Shown here piece after piece: positions 7,339-15,406 of a stretch of DNA of 16,081 nucleotides. Location of the stretch: positions 1 through 16,081 of the forward strand of contig JBEKHI010000173.1 of NCBI GenBank assembly GCA_050012355.1, in the 5' to 3' direction. Origin of the DNA: JBEKHI01 sp050012355 (GTDB lineage Bacteria; Actinomycetota; Actinomycetes; Streptosporangiales; Streptosporangiaceae). The translations under genes were made by a program, and so were the position numbers. Each line of letters opens with the position of its first letter. The stretch's first letter is position 1. The notes under the pieces are model-generated. The model saw nothing but the letters and a program-made list of their open reading frames with translations. It was not told where the DNA came from and did not search any database.

Positions 7339-8877
7339 ATGCAGGGGTTCGACACGGTCCTGGTGGTCGATTTCGGTGCGCAGTACGCACAGCTCATCGC
7401 CCGCCGGGTCCGCGAGTGTCACGTGTACTCGGAGATCGTGCCGTCCACCATGCCGGTCGCCGAGATGCTCGCCAAGAATCCCAAGGCGATCATCCTTTCC
7501 GGCGGGCCCTCCTCGGTGTACGCGTCCGGCGCCCCATCGCTGTCCGGTGACGTCTTCCGCAGCGGGGTGCCGGTCTTCGGGATCTGCTACGGGTTCCAGC
7601 TCATGGTCCGCGACCTCGGCGGCACGGTCGAGCACACCGGCGTCGCGGAGTACGGCGCTACTGATCTTTCGGCGAGCGGCGGTGTCCTGCTGGACGGGCT
7701 GCCCGACGAGCTCACGGTGTGGATGTCGCATGGGGACACCGCTACCAGGGCGCCTGCGGGGTTTTCTGTCACCGGGAGCACGTCGGTCACGCCCGCGGCG
7801 GTGGTCGAGGCGCCGGCTCGCGGGTTGTACGGGGTGCAGTTCCACCCCGAGGTGATGCACACCGACCACGGCACCGCGATCCTCAAGCGTTTCCTCGACG
7901 CGGCCGGCTGCCAGCCCACCTGGACGACGCTGAACGTCGTCGACGAGCAGACCGCTTTGATCTCCGCGCAGATCGGAGCTGAGGGCCGGGCGATCGCCGG
8001 GCTGTCCGGCGGTGTCGACTCCGCGGTGGCCGCCGCGCTCGTGCAGCGCGCCATCGGAGACCGGCTGACCTGCGTTTTCGTCGACCATGGGCTGCTGCGC
8101 AAGGGCGAGGCCGAGCAGGTCGAACAGGACTTCGTGGCGGCGACCGGCGTGAAGCTGAAGGTGGTCGACGCATCTGACACTTTCCTCGCCGCGCTGGACG
8201 GCGTCAGCGACCCGGAGGAGAAGCGGAAGATCATCGGCCGCGAGTTCATCAGGGCCTTCGAGCGGGCGGCGCGGGAGGTCGGCCCGGCCGATTTCCTGGT
8301 GCAGGGCACCCTGTACCCGGATGTCGTGGAGTCTGGCGGCGGCACCGGGACCGCCAACATCAAGTCGCACCACAACGTCGGCGGCCTGCCCGATGACCTG
8401 ACGTTCACGCTGGTCGAGCCGCTGCGCGCGCTGTTCAAGGACGAGGTGCGTTCGGTCGGGCTGGAGCTGGGCCTGCCGCCGGAGATCGTGCAACGCCAGC
8501 CGTTCCCTGGCCCGGGCCTGGGGATCAGGATCGTCGGCGAGGTAACGGCGAGCCGGCTGGCCGTGCTCCGCGAGGCGGACGCCATCGCGCGGGAAGAGCT
8601 GACCCGGGCCGGGCTTGACGCCCAGATCTGGCAGTGCCCGGTCGTGCTGCTGGCCGACGTTCGTTCGGTCGGCGTGCAAGGAGACGGACGGACCTACGGG
8701 CATCCGGTGGTGCTACGCCCGGTCACCAGTGAAGACGCGATGACCGCCGACTGGGCACGGGTGCCGGACGGTGTGCTGGCGCGGATATCGAACCGCATAA
8801 CCAACGAGGTGCCCGAGGTCAACCGCGTCGTCCTCGACGTGACGAGCAAGCCCCCAGGCACCATCGAGTGGGAGTGA
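7339..8877 (+). CDS. guaA: GMP synthase (glutamine-hydrolysing)
   Basis: Converts XMP to GMP using ATP and glutamine, the last step of guanine nucleotide synthesis; cytosolic. 512 residues. The class I amidotransferase domain (about 1-190) has the catalytic C83 in GICYG and H169/E171 in FHPEV. The ATP pyrophosphatase domain starts with the P-loop SGGVDS at 223-228, and the C-terminal dimerisation domain ends in the usual VTSKPPGTIEWE. Start ATG at 7339 follows GGAGGGG with good spacing. Upstream lies a 38-nt AT-richer gap with a short CTGTT/AACAG inverted repeat. The terminal palindrome at 8901-8947 closes the unit. guaB and guaB3 lie 5-7 kb away, as in other actinobacteria where these genes are linked but not contiguous. 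Confidence 0.97.
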   Translation: MQGFDTVLVVDFGAQYAQLIARRVRECHVYSEIVPSTMPVAEMLAKNPKAIILSGGPSSVYASGAPSLSGDVFRSGVPVFGICYGFQLMVRDLGGTVEHTGVAEYGATDLSASGGVLLDGLPDELTVWMSHGDTATRAPAGFSVTGSTSVTPAAVVEAPARGLYGVQFHPEVMHTDHGTAILKRFLDAAGCQPTWTTLNVVDEQTALISAQIGAEGRAIAGLSGGVDSAVAAALVQRAIGDRLTCVFVDHGLLRKGEAEQVEQDFVAATGVKLKVVDASDTFLAALDGVSDPEEKRKIIGREFIRAFERAAREVGPADFLVQGTLYPDVVESGGGTGTANIKSHHNVGGLPDDLTFTLVEPLRALFKDEVRSVGLELGLPPEIVQRQPFPGPGLGIRIVGEVTASRLAVLREADAIAREELTRAGLDAQIWQCPVVLLADVRSVGVQGDGRTYGHPVVLRPVTSEDAMTADWARVPDGVLARISNRITNEVPEVNRVVLDVTSKPPGTIEWE

Positions 8878-8900
8878 CCCCCGCCCGGCCTGGCTTGAAT

Positions 8901-8947
8901 TAACGGGAAGGATCTTTGCACCCAGGGTGCAAAGATCCTTCCCGTTA
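8901..8947. terminator. Perfect 23-bp inverted repeat between convergent genes
   Basis: Arms 8901-8923 and 8925-8947 are exact reverse complements around a single central base (A8924); in RNA the loop would open to about three bases. It begins 23 nt after the guaA stop and ends 12 nt beyond the stop of the convergent coiled-coil gene, so it is well placed as a bidirectional terminator. No T-tract follows on either side, which is common for actinobacterial terminators. The core TGCACCC / GGGTGCA is GC-rich and the flanks are AAGGATC-like. The length and perfection also fit a dispersed palindromic element. Confidence 0.75.
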
Positions 8948-8959
8948 TCGGGACAGCGC

Positions 8960-10924
8960 CTAGATGCGGTTGCCTTCGCGGGGGGCGGGGACGGCGGCGC
9001 GGGCGGCGGTGGCGGCTGGGCGCAGCAGTGCCTCGGCCAGGGTGAGCACGGTTTCCTCCAGTGAGGCGAGCCGCGCGCTCACGTCGCTGGTCGCGGTCTC
9101 CACGACCTTGCTCACCGAGTCGTCGGTGGCCGCCAGGGCCAGCTTCACGTCCAGCTCGGCGATCCGTTCCTCGAGCTCGAGAACGCTGCGCTTGGTGGCT
9201 TCGCCGATCTTGTTCCGCACCTCGTCAAGGTCGGGCGTAGCCGGGAGCTCGCCGAGCTTGCGGTCCACCGCGTCGATCCGGCCGATGAACGCGGTGACCT
9301 GCTCGGCCAGGCCAGCCAGCCGTCCGTCGAGGGCGGTGAACCGGCCGTTGGCCGCGTCGAACCGGCCGTCCACGGCGCCGAACTTGTCGGACACCCCCTC
9401 GATTCGCGCCCCGACGGCTTCCAGCCGTCCGTCAAGGCCTTCCATCTTGCCGTTGAGGTTCCCGGCCTTCGCGTCGACCGCCGACAGCCGGATATCGAGG
9501 GCGGACAGCTTGCTGTCGACCGGGCCGAGCTTGCCGTTCATCGTGGCGATCCGGCCGTCGAGCGTGGACAGGCCCCGGTCGTGTTCCGCCAGCCGCTCGT
9601 CGAGTGAGGTGAGCCGTTCGTCCAGCCGTTCGTCGCGCTGGCTGAGCTGCTCGTCCAGGTTGTCGCCGAGCTGAGCGAAGCGCTCGTCCACCCGGTTGCC
9701 GAGCTGCCCGATCCTGGTGTCCGCGGCCGAGATCTTGGTGTCCGCCGCGGCGACCTTGCTGTCGACGGCGCCGACGGTGTTGTCGATCGCGCTGAGCCGG
9801 TCGTAGGAGTCGTCCAGCCGTTCGTCCAGCCGCTCCATCCTGGTGTCCAGGGCGCCGACCTTGACGTCTACCGAGGCCACGGCGGCGGTGAGCTTGGTGT
9901 CCACCGCGGCCATCGCCGCGGTGAGCTTGCTGTCGGTGGCGCCGACCGCCGCGGTGATGCTGGCGCTGGTCGCGGCCACGGTGGCGGTGAGCTTGCTGTC
10001 GGTCGCGGCGATCGCCGAGGTGAGTCCGGCGTCGGAGGCGGCGATGGCCTCGGTGAGGTGCGAGCTGGTGGTGGCGATCGCGGCGGTCAGGCCCGCGTCG
10101 GTCGCGGTGAGCTTGTCGTCGGTGTCGCCGATCCGCTCCTCGAGCCGTTCGAGGTGACCCTGCACGAGCTGCACCTGGCCGCCCAGCACGTCCACCTGGC
10201 CGCCGACGCCGGCCAGCCCGCTGCTCAGCTCGGTGGCGGACGCCGCCTGCTCGTTGAACCGGGTGGTCAGTCCCTCGGTGGTCTGGTCGATCTTGGCGCT
10301 GAGCGAGGCGAAGCCCTGGTCCGCGCGACCCTTGATCACCGACATCTCTTTGTCCAGGTGAGTCGTGCGCTGGGTCAGCTCGGCGAGCGCCTTGTCCAGG
10401 CGGCTGAACCTGGTGGCCGCGCCCTCCATCGCCTGCTGGAGCTTGATTACATTCTGCTGTAGCGAGGTGATCCGCTCATCGGAGACGCGCTGTGCGTCCA
10501 GCGTCTGCGAGAGGGTGTCGCACACTACCTGCAGCCGGGACAGCGTAGCGTCGACGTTCTCCGACACGGTGCCGACGTCGGCCCACATCGCGGGGAGTTC
10601 GCCCACCGGCTTGAGCTGACTGCGCAGCACCTCGATGTGCTCGGCCAGCGACTCCGCCCAGCCCGGCGGCCGGTCACGCACGTCGTCGATCCGCGCGGTC
10701 AGCCCATCCAGGTGGGCGGTGAGGCCGGGCACCTCCCGCTCGCGGACCTCCTTGACCACCAGCTCCAGGCCTTCCAGCCGCTGCCGGATCTCCTCGAGCG
10801 CGGTCGTCGTGGATCGCTCTTCCGCCGCGTGATCCTGTATCGTTCGCGCGAGCAGCTCACGCATCCGGTCGGCGGCGCCGGGTTGGTTACCGCGCAGCAG
10901 GAGTTGGTTGCCCGAGTGGTCCAT
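8960..10924 (-). CDS. Long coiled-coil protein of unknown function
   Basis: 654 residues with no recognised enzymatic domain, signal peptide or membrane helix; presumably cytoplasmic. Residues 1-110 are charged and helical. About 120-270 is helix with heptad-like hydrophobic spacing. Residues 274-361 form eight consecutive 11-residue units such as ATDSKLTAAMA and AVDTKLTAAVA. From about 362 to 545 the period becomes seven, with units like GRLEAVG and SKLSALD rich in LD/VD followed by GR/SK/DK. A charged helical tail (about 565-635) ends in an Ala/Pro-rich, unstructured end. One cysteine (135). AAGGAG precedes the ATG by 4 nt, and TAGAGT at 10961-10956 is a possible -10. It diverges from groES across 326 nt. 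A filament, scaffold or fibre-like role is possible but unproven; the name should stay 'coiled-coil protein'. Confidence 0.85.
   Translation of the reverse strand: MDHSGNQLLLRGNQPGAADRMRELLARTIQDHAAEERSTTTALEEIRQRLEGLELVVKEVREREVPGLTAHLDGLTARIDDVRDRPPGWAESLAEHIEVLRSQLKPVGELPAMWADVGTVSENVDATLSRLQVVCDTLSQTLDAQRVSDERITSLQQNVIKLQQAMEGAATRFSRLDKALAELTQRTTHLDKEMSVIKGRADQGFASLSAKIDQTTEGLTTRFNEQAASATELSSGLAGVGGQVDVLGGQVQLVQGHLERLEERIGDTDDKLTATDAGLTAAIATTSSHLTEAIAASDAGLTSAIAATDSKLTATVAATSASITAAVGATDSKLTAAMAAVDTKLTAAVASVDVKVGALDTRMERLDERLDDSYDRLSAIDNTVGAVDSKVAAADTKISAADTRIGQLGNRVDERFAQLGDNLDEQLSQRDERLDERLTSLDERLAEHDRGLSTLDGRIATMNGKLGPVDSKLSALDIRLSAVDAKAGNLNGKMEGLDGRLEAVGARIEGVSDKFGAVDGRFDAANGRFTALDGRLAGLAEQVTAFIGRIDAVDRKLGELPATPDLDEVRNKIGEATKRSVLELEERIAELDVKLALAATDDSVSKVVETATSDVSARLASLEETVLTLAEALLRPAATAARAAVPAPREGNRI
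9842..10105 (-). repeat. Eight 33-bp units coding for 11-residue (hendecad) repeats
   Basis: These bases code for residues 274-361 of the coiled-coil protein as eight in-frame 11-residue units without gaps. The consensus is roughly A-T-D-x-K-L-T-A-A-V/I/M-A. Position 6 is nearly always Leu (Ile or Val in single units), position 10 is an aliphatic residue in seven units, and position 3 is mostly Asp (Ser in two units). The DNA copies have diverged, so this is an old, selected repeat and not a recent expansion. Eleven-residue periodicity normally gives a straighter or right-handed coiled coil than heptads. Confidence 0.8.
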
Positions 10925-11125
10925 GATGCTCCTTCAAAAGGGGTTCGCGGCGCCCACTCTAGTAGCTCTCGGTAATCGAATGTGTTCAGAGAGCGAAATC
11001 GGGTAAGGGCGAGTCGCCCCCATAACGCAACCCATATCCAGCCCCGTACGCCACCCTGCTAGACGCCGGCTGCCGCCGCTCCGTGCGAGCCGGAGGGAGG
11101 GGTTCCCGGGGGTGGCCCGGGTGCG

Positions 11126-11153
11126 TTGCGGTTAGCACTCAGTCTGGTAGAGT
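11126..11153 (+). promoter_or_regulatory. Predicted groESL promoter
   Basis: TTGCGG (11126-11131), a 16-nt spacer and TAGAGT (11148-11153) match a housekeeping actinobacterial promoter (TTG at -35, TAnnnT at -10). Transcription would begin near 11160, giving a leader of about 90 nt before groES. The -10 lies inside the CIRCE operator, so a bound repressor would block RNA polymerase directly. The rest of the 10925-11250 gap holds only the coiled-coil gene's 5' region and small GC-rich inverted repeats (for example CCCGGG twice near 11106-11122); no gene was seen. Confidence 0.6.
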
Positions 11154-11158
11154 GCTAA
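11132..11158 (+). promoter_or_regulatory. CIRCE operator (HrcA binding site)
   Basis: TTAGCACTC (11132-11140), nine bases, then GAGTGCTAA (11150-11158) is an exact match to the CIRCE consensus. The palindrome extends outward by GCGG/CCGC to 13-bp arms. CIRCE is the binding site of the heat-shock repressor HrcA, whose activity depends on GroEL, so groES and groEL should be derepressed on heat stress or GroEL titration. hrcA is not in this window. Confidence 0.97.
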
Positions 11159-11250
11159 CCGCGACGAACGGTCTGACCCCCGCGACGGCAGGCCGCTACG
11201 TTCGCCTACCCACTCATAAGCACAGCCTTTCTGGAGGGGGAGGTCCGATC

Positions 11251-11562
11251 GTGACGACCGCCACCAAAGTTGTTCTCAAGCCGCTCGAGGACCGGATCGT
11301 GGTCCGCCCACTGGAGGCGGAGCAGACCACCGCTTCCGGCCTGGTGATTCCGGACACCGCCAAGGAGAAGCCCCAGGAGGGCGAAGTCCTTGCGGTTGGT
11401 CCGGGCCGTTTCGACGACGCGGGCTCCAAGCGAGTTCCGGTCGACGTGAAGGTCGGCGATGTGGTGCTGTACAGCAAGTACGGCGGCACCGAGGTCAAGT
11501 ACTCGGGCGAGGAGTACCTGGTGCTCTCCGCTCGCGACGTGCTAGCGATCATCGAGAAGTAA
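11251..11562 (+). CDS. groES: Co-chaperonin GroES (Hsp10)
   Basis: 103 residues. Forms the heptameric lid that caps GroEL and encloses folding substrates. KPLEDRIVVRPLEAEQTTASGLVIPDTAKEKPQEGEV-type sequence at the N-terminus, the mobile loop around residues 18-35, and VGDVVLYSKYGGTEVKYSGEEYLVLSARDVLAII at the end are all canonical. The GTG at 11251 follows a very strong purine-rich ribosome site (GGAGGGGGAGG, 11233-11243) at 7 nt. Longer in-frame starts upstream would run through the promoter and are rejected. Controlled by CIRCE, with groEL 94 nt downstream in the same operon. Confidence 0.97.
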   Translation: MTTATKVVLKPLEDRIVVRPLEAEQTTASGLVIPDTAKEKPQEGEVLAVGPGRFDDAGSKRVPVDVKVGDVVLYSKYGGTEVKYSGEEYLVLSARDVLAIIEK

Positions 11563-11575
11563 CCAGCCGCGGCTT

Positions 11576-11603
11576 GGCGGCGCGGGCCCCGGTCCGCGCC
11601 GCC
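11576..11603 (+). other. GC-rich hairpin between groES and groEL
   Basis: GGCGGCGCGG (11576-11585) pairs exactly with CCGCGCCGCC (11594-11603) across an 8-nt loop. It lies in the 94-nt intercistronic gap, 13 nt after the groES stop. It could stabilise a processed groES mRNA end, attenuate read-through, or act as a partial terminator. A TATACA at 11615-11620 could be the -10 of a second promoter for groEL, but no good -35 is seen. Confidence 0.55.
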
Positions 11604-11656
11604 GCCGCGCACGCTATACAGCGAAAGCTAAATGCACAGCGGACGCGAGGAAATCA

Positions 11657-13270
<1,614 letters not shown>

Positions 13271-13304
13271 TGCACTGCACTATGCATTAGGAATGACGCA
13301 AGGT

Positions 13305-13338
13305 AACGCGGGGGCTACAGGATTGTAGCCCCCGCGTT
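13305..13338 (+). terminator. Strong hairpin terminator after groEL
   Basis: AACGCGGGGGCTACA (13305-13319) and its exact complement (13324-13338) form a 15-bp stem with a GGAT loop, 34 nt after the groEL stop. The 3' side reads TTGTCATCT, a weak T-rich tail. This is the clearest terminator in the window. It ends only 11 nt before the sigma-factor start codon, so sigma-gene transcription must depend on read-through or on a promoter within or before the hairpin. Confidence 0.85.
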
Positions 13339-13349
13339 GTCATCTCACA

Positions 13350-13859
13350 GTGTCCGTTGGGCATCACACCTATGTGGACCAGGGGGATACGGAAAACATC
13401 GTTCGGTCGTTGCGGCCGCTGATACTGCGCTACTGCCTGACCCGCATGCCGGGACAGCACGACGCGGCGGACGATGTCACGCAAGAGACATGCATCGCGC
13501 TACTCGCGGCGTTGCCGGAGTATCAGGGCACGCCGCAAGGTCTCGCTTACGGGATCGCCGCGCATAAGGTGGTCGACGCGATCCGCGCCGCCACCCGACG
13601 CGCGGTGCCAGTGGAGCAACTACCCGAGACCGCGGACCTGTCCGGCGGGCCGGAGGAGATCGTGCTCGCCGCTCAGTGCACCAAGGATCTGCTCAGCACT
13701 CTGCAGCCGTCGCTGCGGAGACTGGTGACGCTTCGAGTGCTCGCGGACTGGTCGGCGGAGCAGACCGCGGAAGCGCTCGGCATGACAGCGGGCGCGGTCC
13801 GAGTGGCGCAGCACCGTGCGATGGGGCGTTTGCGCAGCGTGGCGGCCACAGTTCAGTAG
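13350..13859 (+). CDS. SigD-like ECF RNA polymerase sigma factor
   Basis: 169 residues. Region 2 covers about 14-85, with LRPLILRYCLTRM, DDVTQETCIALLAALPEYQG and YGIAAHKVVDAIRAATRR, closely resembling mycobacterial SigD. Region 4 covers about 108-165, with LRVLADWSAEQTAEALGMTAGAVRVAQHRAMGRLR forming the helix-turn-helix for -35 recognition. Its place upstream of guaB is also that of sigD. It looks shorter at the N-terminus than M. tuberculosis SigD, and no anti-sigma gene (rsdA in mycobacteria) accompanies it. The GTG at 13350 has no ribosome site; GTG 13374 is an alternative start that would still keep most of region 2. A leaderless message or a misassigned start is possible. Confidence 0.85.
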   Translation: MSVGHHTYVDQGDTENIVRSLRPLILRYCLTRMPGQHDAADDVTQETCIALLAALPEYQGTPQGLAYGIAAHKVVDAIRAATRRAVPVEQLPETADLSGGPEEIVLAAQCTKDLLSTLQPSLRRLVTLRVLADWSAEQTAEALGMTAGAVRVAQHRAMGRLRSVAATVQ

Positions 13860-13862
13860 AAT
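13857..13862 (+). promoter_or_regulatory. Possible -10 element for guaB
   Basis: TAGAAT begins on the sigma gene's TAG stop and would start transcription near 13869, about 33 nt before the guaB ATG. The only -35-like sequence (TTGCGC at 13830) is too far upstream (21-22 nt spacer). guaB may equally be co-transcribed with the sigma gene. Confidence 0.25.
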
Positions 13863-13901
13863 AGGTACTTGAATCCCACCATTACCAGCCGCGAGGTCAC
13901 C

Positions 13902-15380
13902 ATGACGAAGTTCCATCCGGTAGGCCTAACGTTCGACGACGTGCTGCTGCTTCCGGCGCATTCGTCATTGATGCCGAGCGAGGCGGACACGTCCACGCCG
14001 ATCACCAAGCGGATACGGCTGCGGATTCCGCTGGTCTCCGCGTCGATGGACACGGTGACCGAGGCGCGGATGGCGATCGCCATGGCACGCCAGGGCGGTG
14101 TCGGTGTGCTGCACCGCAACCTGTCGGTGGAGGAGCAGGCTCAGCAGGTCGACATGGTGAAGCGTTCCGAGGCCGGGATGGTCGCCGACCCGGTGACCTG
14201 CGGGCCGGACGCGACCCTCGCCGACGTGGAGCTGCTGTGCTCCCGGTACCGGATCTCCGGTGTACCGGTGACCAGCGACGACGGCACCCTGCTCGGCATC
14301 GTCACCAACCGCGACATGCGCTTCGAGTCCGACGAGACGCGCAAGGTCGCCGACGTCATGACCAAGATGCCGCTGGTCACCGCGCCGGTCGGAGTGCCCG
14401 CTGAGGAAGCGCTGCGGCTGCTGCGGGAGCACAAGATCGAGAAGCTGCCGCTGACCGATGACCGCGGCCGGCTGCGCGGCCTGATCACCGTCAAGGACTT
14501 CACCAAGTCCGAGAAGTTCCCGAGCGCCACCAAGGACGCCACCGGGCGTCTCGTCGTGGGCGCGGCCGTCGGAGTGGGAGAGGACGCGAAGCGACGCGCC
14601 CAGTCCCTCGCGGAAGCCGGCGCCGACTTCCTGGTGGTGGACACCGCGCACGGCCACGCGCAGCCGGTGCTTGACATGGTTCGCGAGGTCAAGGCGAACC
14701 TCAACGTCGAGGTGATCGGCGGGAACATTGCGACCAAGGCGGGCGCGCAGGCGCTGATCGACGCGGGTGCGGACGGGGTCAAGGTGGGCGTGGGCCCCGG
14801 GTCGATCTGTACCACCCGGGTGGTCGCGGGGGTCGGTGTCCCGCAGCTCACCGCCATCTATGAGGCGTCGCTCGCCGCTAAGCCGGCCGGCATCCCGGTG
14901 ATCGGGGACGGTGGCGTGCACTACTCAGGTGACATCGCCAAGGCCATCGCGGCCGGCGCCGACGCGGTGATGCTGGGCAGCCTGCTCGCCGGGTGCGAGG
15001 AGTCGCCTGGCGAAATGGTCTTCCTCAACGGCAAGCAGTACAAGCTCTACCGGGGAATGGGTTCGCTCGGCGCGATGCGCAACCGGGAGCGCGGCAAGTC
15101 CTACAGCAAGGACCGGTACTTCCAGGACGACGTGCTCCGAGAGGACAAGCTGGTGCCGGAGGGGATCGAGGGACAGGTCCCGTATCGCGGTCCGGTCTCC
15201 GCCGTCGCCGACCAGCTCGTCGGCGGGCTCCGCGCGTCGATGGGCTACTGCGGGGCGCGGCACATCGCCGACCTCAAGGAGGCGGAGTTCGTGCAGATCA
15301 CCTCGGCGGGGCTTATCGAGTCACACCCCCACGACGTGCAGATGACCGTCGAAGCCCCGAACTACAGCGGTCGGCAGTAG
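13902..15380 (+). CDS. guaB: Inosine-5'-monophosphate dehydrogenase
   Basis: Oxidises IMP to XMP with NAD, the rate-limiting step toward GMP; cytosolic tetramer. 492 residues. The barrel begins with LTFDDVLLLPAHSS (9-22); a CBS pair (about 95-210) interrupts it after MVADPVTCGPDA. The catalytic loop GPGSICTTR carries C303. The mobile flap region includes YRGMGSLGAM, and EGIEGQVPYRGP and YCGARHI complete the active site. The ATG at 13902 follows GAGG at 13892-13895; the frame stays open upstream to a TTG at 13869, but that lacks both the conserved start and a ribosome site. guaB3 follows after 26 nt, and GuaA, which uses the product, is encoded at 7339. Confidence 0.97.
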   Translation: MTKFHPVGLTFDDVLLLPAHSSLMPSEADTSTPITKRIRLRIPLVSASMDTVTEARMAIAMARQGGVGVLHRNLSVEEQAQQVDMVKRSEAGMVADPVTCGPDATLADVELLCSRYRISGVPVTSDDGTLLGIVTNRDMRFESDETRKVADVMTKMPLVTAPVGVPAEEALRLLREHKIEKLPLTDDRGRLRGLITVKDFTKSEKFPSATKDATGRLVVGAAVGVGEDAKRRAQSLAEAGADFLVVDTAHGHAQPVLDMVREVKANLNVEVIGGNIATKAGAQALIDAGADGVKVGVGPGSICTTRVVAGVGVPQLTAIYEASLAAKPAGIPVIGDGGVHYSGDIAKAIAAGADAVMLGSLLAGCEESPGEMVFLNGKQYKLYRGMGSLGAMRNRERGKSYSKDRYFQDDVLREDKLVPEGIEGQVPYRGPVSAVADQLVGGLRASMGYCGARHIADLKEAEFVQITSAGLIESHPHDVQMTVEAPNYSGRQ

Positions 15381-15406
15381 AACAGCACCCGCGCCGGAGG
15401 CGAGCA

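Noticed and set aside
7297..8703. 468-codon open frame opposite guaA
   Set aside because: Arg/Pro/Gln/His-rich shadow of guaA in the GC-rich antisense frame; no recognisable protein motif.
9842..10105. 33-bp periodic repeats considered as a CRISPR-like or satellite array
   Set aside because: The units are contiguous with no spacers, lie in frame within a gene, and have diverged as coding repeats do.
9843..10157. Repetitive Ala/Val/Ser-rich frame opposite the hendecad region, resembling membrane segments
   Set aside because: Its regularity is the reverse complement of the 33-bp repeats in the real gene; no start signal.
11083..11250. N-terminal extension of groES by 56 codons
   Set aside because: It would run through the promoter and CIRCE operator; the GTG at 11251 has a strong ribosome site and the family-standard N-terminus.
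13965..14921. 318-codon frame opposite guaB
   Set aside because: Antisense shadow with His/Asp/Gly-rich composition; guaB is unambiguous.
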